64,000 nt of DNA from the NCBI GenBank assembly GCA_030867875.1, contig JAOWCC010001634.1, forward strand, positions 39,761,403-39,825,402, in the 5' to 3' direction. The translations under genes and the position numbers were made by a program. Below the pieces are notes generated by a model that was not told the DNA's origin, did not search any database, and was given only the letters and a program-made list of their open reading frames with translations. Within the stretch, counting starts at the first letter, position 1. The number at the start of each line of letters is the position of its first letter. Source of the stretch: Actinernus sp. WN-2022. Its lineage: Eukaryota > Cnidaria > Anthozoa > Actiniaria > Actinernidae. Of this stretch, positions 55,787 through 64,000 are shown in pieces.

Positions 55787-56452
55787 TATGGGCCGCGTCA
55801 GGCAAAAAGGGCCCGGACGACATAATATGTAAATGTATTTTGCAATTGTACCATGTTTTATATACTTGTGGTGCGATTACAATATGCTTCGCGAGCGCCA
55901 CATTGTGCTACTAACAAGTAGTGTTGATTTCATGAAATTGACCAGTGAAATCGAAGACGAAATTTACGATATTTTTATACGAGGGTGTGATCACAATTTT
56001 AGCAAGCGCAAATGATTCCTTATCATCAGATGATTGTTTCAAGGTGTAACATGTACTATTGCTAAAATCATATTATGAGCTACGGGGCGTAGAATGACTG
56101 CAGAAAAGAAGTTTTTTGGCCAAAAAGTGATCATCTTGTTCATCATATTAATTTTTTTACTCTTTAATGCGAGCAGGTATAAATGAATGTCATACATCAA
56201 AATCATCCCCTCTGACAGGATTCCTAATTTTTGTGGTCATATTTGTAATCGGGCCCTTGCATCAAAATCACGTAAATTTCACCCCTGATTTTTGTTGTCG
56301 ATTTCTTGAAATTGACATTTATTGTTAGGAATGAAATGTAGCGCTTCTCGTCAAGAATACAATACAATCTTCAACCTATTAATAGGAACACTGTTGTAGG
56401 AATTATTTAACTTGAATGTCGTCCGGGCCCTTTTTGCCTGACGCGGCCCATA
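55787..56452. mobile_element. 666-bp element with long perfect TIRs and 5-bp TSD TTATA
   Basis: Ends TATGGGCCGCGTCAGGCAAA and its exact inverse, with perfect pairing for about 36 bp (through GGACGACAT). It is flanked by TTATA (55782-55786 and 56453-56457). No transposase is seen; a 60-codon frame inside is unrecognised. Confidence 0.9.
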
Positions 56453-56457
56453 TTATA

Positions 56458-56970
56458 AAACAAACAGAAGATGGTTGTCCTTAGTCGGCAAAACGTTATG
56501 CTCCGCTGGCCGAAAGAACGAAGGCTCGGAGTTCAAATACGAGTTTCCGAGAACCTTTATGGTAAATAATTTCATAACTTAATAAACTCAAGTGAATTAC
56601 AAATTAAGAAAACTTCATAATCTGTAAGTCTCAGGCTTAGCTTTTAAGTAGTTTTGTTGTTTTTCGCGATTGGGAATGTTCGCTTTTTACGGCTGAACTT
56701 GTGTCGATTTGTGACCAAACTTGCGAGTCCGTTTGGCTACCTGTCCGCATGACTGAGCGAAATCAAAACTTGCGTTGACTTGTGTCGACTTGCGAGTCCA
56801 GTTGGCGAAGGCTTTAGAACTACAAACACTTAGCTTAGCATTAGAGTTTAGTATGACAGCAACTGTTGCAAAGGTTCTTTAGTTTGTGATATTTTTTATC
56901 CCTGGGAATTAAAAAAATTCCCGAAGCCTCCATTAAAATTCCTTAATTCGTAATGAAAAAAGGAACGAAA
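56458..56970. other. Non-coding stretch before satellite
   Basis: No gene is seen. A weak internal repeat of CTTGTGTCGA.TTG.GA phrases lies around 56700-56800. Confidence 0.5.
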
Positions 56971-59900
56971 TATCACGTTACACATGATACACCCTCTCGG
57001 ATAGCACGTTACACATGATACACCCTCTCGGATAGCACGTTACACATGATACACCCTCTCGGATAGCACGTTACACATGATACACCCTCTCGGATAGCAC
57101 GTTACACATGATACACCCTCTCGGATAGCACGTTACACATGATACACCCTCTCGGATAGCACGTTACACATGATACACCCTCTCGGATAGCACGTTACAC
57201 ATGATACACCCTCTCGGATAGCACGTTACACATGATACACCCTCTCGGATAGCACGTTACACATGATACACCCTCTCGGATAGCACGTTACACATGATAC
57301 ACCCTCTCGGATAGCACGTTACACATGATACACCCTCTCGGATAGCACGTTACACATGATACACCCTCTCGGATAGCACGTTACACATGATACACCCTCT
57401 CGGATAGCACGTTACACATGATACACCCTCTCGGATAGCACGTTACACATGATACACCCTCTCGGATAGCACGTTACACATGATACACCCTCTCGGATAG
57501 CACGTTACACATGATACACCCTCTCGGATAGCACGTTACACATGATACACCCTCTCGGATAGCACGTTACACATGATACACCCTCTCGGATAGCACGTTA
57601 CACATGATACACCCTCTCGGATAGCACGTTACACATGATACACCCTCTCGGATAGCACGTTACACATGATACACCCTCTCGGATAGCACGTTACACATGA
57701 TACACCCTCTCGGATAGCACGTTACACATGATACACCCTCTCGGATAGCACGTTACACATGATACACCCTCTCGGATAGCACGTTACACATGATACACCC
57801 TCTCGGATAGCACGTTACACATGATACACCCTCTCGGATAGCACGTTACACATGATACACCCTCTCGGATAGCACGTTACACATGATACACCCTCTCGGA
57901 TAGCACGTTACACATGATACACCCTCTCGGATAGCACGTTACACATGATACACCCTCTCGGATAGCACGTTACACATGATACACCCTCTCGGATAGCACG
58001 TTACACATGATACACCCTCTCGGATAGCACGTTACACATGATACACCCTCTCGGATAGCACGTTACACATGATACACCCTCTCGGATAGCACGTTACACA
58101 TGATACACCCTCTCGGATAGCACGTTACACATGATACACCCTCTCGGATAGCACGTTACACATGATACACCCTCTCGGATAGCACGTTACACATGATACA
58201 CCCTCTCGGATAGCACGTTACACATGATACACCCTCTCGGATAGCACGTTACACATGATACACCCTCTCGGATAGCACGTTACACATGATACACCCTCTC
58301 GGATAGCACGTTACACATGATACACCCTCTCGGATAGCACGTTACACATGATACACCCTCTCGGATAGCACGTTACACATGATACACCCTCTCGGATAGC
58401 ACGTTACACATGATACACCCTCTCGGATAGCACGTTACACATGATACACCCTCTCGGATAGCACGTAACACATGATACACCCTCTCGGATAGCACGTAAC
58501 ACATGATACACCCTCTCGGATAGCACGTTACACATGATACACCCTCTCGGATAGCACGTTACACATGATACACCCTCTCGGATAGCACGTTACACATGAT
58601 ACACCCTCTCGGATAGCACGTTACACATGATACACCCTCTCGGATAGCACGTTACACATGATACACCCTCTCGGATAGCACGTTACACATGATACACCCT
58701 CTCGGATAGCACGTTACACATGATACACCCTCTCGGATAGCACGTTACACATGATACACCCTCTCGGATAGCACGTTACACATGATACACCCTCTCGGAT
58801 AGCACGTTACACATGATACACCCTCTCGGATAGCACGTTACACATGATACACCCTCTCGGATAGCACGTTACACATGATACACCCTCTCGGATAGCACGT
58901 TACACATGATACACCCTCTCGGATAGCACGTTACACATGATACACCCTCTCGGATAGCACGTTACACATGATACCCTCTCGGATAGCACGTTACACATGA
59001 TACACCCTCTCGGATAGCACGTTACACATGATACACCCTCTCGGATAGCACGTTACACATGATACACCCTCTCGGATAGCACGTTACACATGATACACCC
59101 TCTCGGATAGCACGTTACACATGATACACCCTCTCGGATAGCACGTTACACATGATACACCCTCTCGGATAGCACGTTACACATGATACACCCTCTCGGA
59201 TAGCACGTTACACATGATACACCCTCTCGGATAGCACGTTACACATGATACACCCTCTCGGATAGCACGTTACACATGATACACCCTCTCGGATAGCACG
59301 TTACACATGATACACCCTCTCGGATAGCACGTTACACATGATACACCCTCTCGGATAGCACGTTACACATGATACACCCTCTCGGATAGCACGTTACACA
59401 TGATACACCCTCTCGGATAGCACGTTACACATGATACACCCTCTCGGATAGCACGTTACACATGATACACCCTCTCGGATAGCACGTTACACATGATACA
59501 CCCTCTCGGATAGCACGTTACACATGATACACCCTCTCGGATAGCACGTTACACATGATACACCCTCTCGGATAGCACGTTACACATGATACACCCTCTC
59601 GGATAGCACGTTACACATGATACACCCTCTCGGATAGCACGTTACACATGATACACCCTCTCGGATAGCACGTTACACATGATACACCCTCTCGGATAGC
59701 ACGTTACACATGATACACCCTCTCGGATAGCACGTTACACATGATACACCCTCTCGGATAGCACGTTACACATGATACACCCTCTCGGATAGCACGTTAC
59801 ACATGATACACCCTCTCGGATAGCACGTTACACATGATACACCCTCTCGGATAGCACGTTACACATGATACACCCTCTCGGATAGCACGTTACACATGAT

Positions 59901-60006
59901 ACACCCTCTCGGATAGCACGTTACACATGATACACCCTCTCGGATAGCACGTGACACATGATACACCCTCTCGGATAGCACGTGACACATGATACACCCT
60001 CTCGGA
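56971..60006 (+). repeat. 31-bp satellite, about 98 near-identical copies
   Basis: The unit is 31 bp and includes GATAGCACGTTACACATGAT followed by ACACCCTCTCG. About 3,036 bp show exact periodicity with very few variants: two copies with GTAACAC near 58467 and 58498, one copy short by 2 bp near 58972, and the last two copies with CACGTGACAC near 59950 and 59981. It lies downstream of the last clear COG5 exon, probably within a COG5 intron. Confidence 0.98.
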
Positions 60007-60146
60007 TCAATCACGGTTTCTGGGAACGGTTTTTGGGACCCCCCCCCCCTCGTTTCACCCTAAATTTAATGATTAATCATTAATTACATATGTATACCCA
60101 AGGGAAGGGTGGGTGGATAATTTCCCAGAAACCATGCTGATTGATC
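60007..60146. mobile_element. 140-bp MITE abutting the satellite
   Basis: GATCAATCACGGTTTCTGGG at left and TTCCCAGAAACCATGCTGAT then TGATC at right are inverted. An AT-rich palindrome (TTAATGATTAATCATTAA) is inside. A diverged copy is at 61726-61867. Confidence 0.8.
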
Positions 60147-61250
60147 CCCCTCTCCCCTTATGCCACTTGCCCGTTTTTACAGACATTGTTTGCTAAATTC
60201 GCCAAGGGCGTGCGTGCATGTTGAAAGGCACAGTAATTATTTAAAACAGGGAGTTTTTAAGAATTAATGACTAATTAACACATGCATCTTAAAGTCAAGT
60301 AAATCTTTGTTTCCCCATTTTATAAAAGTGGTGAATACAGTAAAAATAATCCATGCTTTTATGAACCTTTTAAGAAACAAATGCATATAGTTCTTACACA
60401 TTATTAGTAGTACATGCTTCGATCATCATGCTTTTAAATTACATGCCCATTACATGCACACGAGAGAGAAGTGTTTAATATTAAACCTCTGCCCAATATT
60501 GCAAGGGTTATACTATAAGTGTACCGGACACTCAGTTAACGACCAATTATTTTTTCTTGAGATGCAACACTTACAGTGGCAATTTAGTTATGGACCAATG
60601 GTTCTCACCTGAAGTTAAAGGGGTTACATACATGTCGATCGCATTGAACCTTCAAGTGTCTTTAAAACAAAACTACAAAAATAACACTTTGAGATAGAAG
60701 TGAAATACCATGTGAATACCCTGATATGGTTTTCAAACTTATTCGATAGAGAATGGGAAAGATTAAAGTGGATTACAAAAGCTTATCTTAGAAGCTTGAT
60801 TTCGGTTACGGTGAACCGATTTCAAGTTGCTCTAAATTTATCTTAAAAGCAGTATTTTTCATCCACTCGAATCTTTGCCATCCTTCATCAAAATTGTCTC
60901 AAAATTTATCCAGTATACCTGTAAAGCAATCTGAGTATCATTTGCAGGTTGATATAGCCCTTAAACAGCTTATGTTTTGTTGAGGTCATTATGGCCTCTA
61001 AAGTTATAAAAAATAGTAAAGGATTTCATTCCTGCATCACGATAATATTGAATCACACCAGGTGATTTATCATGTCTCGTGCAGTATAATCCAACAGTTC
61101 GTTAGTAGTGGTCTTCAGAATCATTTAAAACTATAACAAGTCTAACACATCCGATCAATAGAGTACTAAAGTGATGACGTCATAAATAATATATTTGTGC
61201 TTTAACAGCTTTTGACCACAGATTCAGAAAGAACAACATAAAGTAACTTC
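60147..61250. other. Non-coding stretch
   Basis: AT-rich; no coding similarity to COG5 or other families was found by eye. TGACGTCA is at 61175-61182. Confidence 0.45.
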
Positions 61251-61425
61251 ACACACCAAAAATGAGGTGTATACGTTGAATAGCGGACGATATATGGGCG
61301 TTGGAATACCAAAATAATATTATTTAACGAATTACTGTAATTTTGTCTTACAGTTAAAGAATACTTGCCATTCCATTCCCATATCTCGGCCGCTATTATT
61401 CGTATACACCTCATTTTTGGTGTGT
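61251..61425. mobile_element. 175-bp MITE
   Basis: Perfect inverted ends of 25 bp begin ACACACCAAAAATGAGGTGT. Flanks AAAGTAACTTC and AAAGTTCTTTC are similar but not identical. Confidence 0.82.
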
Positions 61426-61655
61426 AAAGTTCTTTCATATTGCTCGTTCCGAATCGGTGGTCCAAAAATTCCAAATGAATATTTTGCAAATTGGTGACGT
61501 CACACTTTACCACTCTAACCTGCGACTCCTCCGTACGAACAACAAGCGATGTGTTTCCATGATTCATAATCCTCATAACCCATGCCCATTGTCTGCAGCA
61601 ACGAGGCAGAAGATGAAGACTCCGTAAGCCAGTAAACTTGTCTTAAAATTCACAG

Positions 61656-61725
61656 GTGATTCACTATTCTGGCCCCATGCATGCAGTTCAAAGAGTGCAT
61701 AATGCTATCCACCTGATAAATCTTG
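61656..61725 (+). CDS. COG5: Candidate COG5 exon 16 (weak)
   Basis: After an AAAATTCACAG acceptor, the phase required by exon 15 reads VIHYSGPMHAVQRVHNAIHL and INL. The pattern GP-x4-QR then a hydrophobic-Asn run resembles the COG5 segment after KSEQLL (VIGPLTEGQRRN in human). No donor precedes the MITE that begins at 61726, so the exon may be broken or the match accidental. Confidence 0.3.
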
Positions 61726-61867
61726 GATCAATCACGGTTTATTGGTTCAATCACGGTTTATGAGTCCACTCACTCCATCTCACCCCTATTTCTCTCTAAA
61801 TTTAATGGTTCATTATTAATGAAACATGCACACCCAATGGAGGGGTGGTAGTTTCCCAGAAACCATG
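61726..61867. mobile_element. Diverged copy of the GATCAATCACGG MITE
   Basis: Shares GATCAATCACGGTTT, CCTATTT/CCCTAAATTTAATG and TTTCCCAGAAACCATG with 60007-60146. The GGTT.AATCACGGTTTAT phrase is duplicated at its left end. Confidence 0.65.
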
Positions 61868-62393
61868 AATTCCTACTCCAGTGGATAAGCATCAAAGGGA
61901 ACTAACTAGTTTTCGCTGTATATGTATTTATTTGGTGGATTAGCTTTCTTCACTCATTGATAATCGGGACCAGAAGAATAGTGGCATCTTTATCATCATA
62001 GAACCAGTTCCAACTGAGGAGAATGCCCAATTTCGTCGTTTCTTCCTAACGTGCATATCATATCGTTATAGCAATCCTTAGAATCAGTTACAGGATTAAA
62101 GCTTCCTTTTGTGTATTCCTTGTAGCAGAAACAAATTTAGCCATGACAATATTGACAACAGCTGAAGGAATCCTTGGGACGTGTGTCTTTCCCATTTTGC
62201 AGTGCTTGACAGTTCCCAATCAAAACCAGCCAATACGTTTTTGACACCCGTTTAGTTATTTCTACTTTACTCATGCCTTATTTCACGGGTCTTGTCACAC
62301 TTCAATTCGGTGAAACGCTGAGCGTATGAACTCTCTCTTATTAGGGTTAATTTTCTCAGTAGCCTATCCATGCAAGGCCATACCGCTGGCTTT
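61868..62393. other. Non-coding stretch
   Basis: No gene is recognised. It is downstream of the minus-strand frame and could be its intron or 3' UTR. Confidence 0.4.
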
Positions 62394-63226
62394 TCATTTA
62401 CCTTTTCGAATCTTGTTCTTCTTATATTTGTCATCACTCTTTCGTGTAGCATCTTCCTTGGAACTCCTCTTTAAATTGTCTTCTTTAGTTTGGTTATAAT
62501 TATCGACGTCTCCATTTTCACTGGACTCTTTAATACTTTTGTGTACCCGAGAGCCACTTTTAGAAGCTCTACCGTCGTTACATTCATCCTCAATTATGAT
62601 GCATGCTTTCGAGCTACACTCATCCAGGTCATTCCCCAAACTCACAATACTAGAAAACCCCGTGGCACTTCTTGCTCTGTTCTCGGGTAGACTACAAGAT
62701 TCAGTATCGAACGTGTTCTCGGCTAATTTGGCGTCATTGTAAGCATCCGACACGCTCCTATATCTGCTTTCATCGAATATATATCTGTGGAGGTTATTTA
62801 GTGATACTTCATCGTTGCCCGACCTGCGGCTTTCCAGTTCAATTGAATTCTCGATGCTAATTGCCTCATTGGCGTGCGAATGTACAATGCTTGTTGACGT
62901 CACGGATGCGGTGTCGTCAAAGTGCAAGTAACCTTCTCGCGCCTCGTCTGACGTGGTACTGTACTGTGAACTGGTGGGCTCCGGTTGACGGGTGGAAAAA
63001 AGTTCTTTGAATGCTATACATGTTGTTTTCTTGAAGTTAATTGAGACTGAAGCCTTGACTGTGCATCTGCGGCTCAGTTTGTATTTTCCTGTAGGTGAAG
63101 AAATTGTTTTAACATATGATGGATAATTGGGAATTGTCTCCCGGTACAACAGCCTGTATTCTGGGGGTACTAACAAGCATTCGTGACTGTAAACTCCATC
63201 ATTGCGCCAGGGTAGCAGACAGTATC
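62394..63226 (-). CDS. Hypothetical protein exon, Ser-rich with basic tail
   Basis: A minus-strand frame is open from a stop at 63267-63269 down to TGA at 62394-62396 and contains no Met codon, so it must be an internal or last exon. A possible acceptor is TTGTTGTTAG just before 63226. The N-terminal part (RYCLPWRNDGVYSHECLLVP then PEYRLLYRE) looks folded. The rest is Ser/Asp/Glu-rich and ends in a Lys-rich tail (KYKKNKIRKGK). Near the stop, AAAAG/GTAAAT is a good splice donor, so the protein may continue beyond 62394. I recognise no family. Confidence 0.5.
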
Positions 63227-63269
63227 TAACAACAAGTCTTCCCTTGTGAAGCGCAATTGAATATATTCA

Positions 63270-64000
63270 TATAGAATTTGCGCTATAAGAATGAATAGCT
63301 TGATATGGATTCTAAATCATCAGATAGACAGAAAGATTCCTTGATTGATGTTTTATAGACTGTGACGCAGCGAGTTCGACTTGTGGCACGTCTAGATATT
63401 TTGTTACCTGTTTCGATGCTCATCTTAAACCTAGAACAACACTGACATTGTACCTTGATTTTAAGAAGATTTTATGCACGTGAATTGAAACATCGGCTAA
63501 TGAAACTTTGATATCCATATGAAAATATTGAATAATTCGAATATCGCTTGGTATTATCACTCTGCTTCCCAGGCTCTGGCGCGCTAACCCAATTAACTCG
63601 TTTCTGCGTTTACGCGCTTTCACGAGTTAAAATTTACATAGGTTTGCCCTCCAACGGAAAATTCCATACATTTGTCTGCAATTGATTCGAACTTTGCGTG
63701 CTCGTAACCCTGTGGGAAAACAACCGATTCATTTAAAATTTGATAATCTGGTACATGTATTAGTTTTTTCTTTGCTGAATTTTCAGAAAAATACGTTTTG
63801 GATGTTACACTTCATTGAAGCAAAATACTCAGGCGGCTTCCTTTGATCTAATTAGGTTCGGCGCATGAGTGGTGCAGCGTCTGTTAGTGGTTACCCGAGG
63901 GGGTTATCGGAGATATCTAGGGTATTTGACATTTCCTGTCTTCCCCAGTGTCGGGAATTTCACCTTGGTCTGTGATCCGGGAGTCGGGAAGAGTTGGGAA
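63270..64000. other. Unassigned end of window
   Basis: No gene is recognised. Minus-strand frame 63420-63623 lacks an ATG start and any known motif; it could hold an upstream exon of the gene at 62394-63226. Confidence 0.4.

Noticed and set aside
56971..60006. Regular 31-bp array as a CRISPR
   Set aside because: The units are contiguous with no unique spacers and the genome is eukaryotic; it is a satellite.

Overview
The window is animal nuclear DNA, not prokaryotic. Its genes are split by GT-AG introns and most of the rest is transposon-derived. Protein matches (COG5, BDH2/DHRS6, BEL/Pao and L2/CR1-type retroelements, a family B DNA polymerase of Polinton type) fit an invertebrate metazoan. 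The GGGGTACTCC-type dispersed repeats, TACATGTA-rich introns and a HECT-ligase-associated repeat gene make a cnidarian, probably a stony coral, my best guess. That taxonomic call is inference, and all family names come from pattern recognition without a database search.

Layout. 1-2012: 3' end of an L2/CR1-like LINE, then a decayed BEL/Pao pol interrupted by a small inverted-repeat element. 2371-2740: a near-perfect 370-bp hairpin. 2821-6074: a composite inverted-repeat transposon whose ends contain a 17-bp minisatellite; it holds a nested Mutator-like element and a broken HECT-associated gene. 7741-9029: a two-exon BDH2 (DHRS6) gene on the minus strand. 10373-35439: a transposon-rich block built as two near-identical direct copies, about 13.2-21.8 kb and 24.1-34.6 kb, separated by a 100-N gap and a 15-bp tandem repeat. 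Each copy carries a broken protein-primed-type DNA polymerase gene with different lesions. The copies differ by clean insertions whose target-site duplications can be read from the empty site in the other copy.

37684-55685: fifteen consecutive coding exons of COG5 (plus strand, conserved oligomeric Golgi complex subunit 5), adding up to exactly 493 codons, about the N-terminal 60% of the protein. The introns are full of short inverted-repeat elements. The C-terminal exons are not clearly present; one weak candidate lies at 61656. Between them, 56971-60006 is a very homogeneous satellite of about 98 copies of a 31-bp unit. 62394-63226 (minus) is a Met-less open exon of an unrecognised gene.

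The two recognisable host genes are unrelated housekeeping genes (ketone-body/siderophore-type short-chain dehydrogenase, and Golgi vesicle tethering) and do not form a functional cluster. The main biological content is a dense record of transposon invasion: at least seven different target-site-duplication types, pol III-like promoters inside transposon ends, and strong over-representation of TGACGTCA and CACGTG palindromes carried by these elements.
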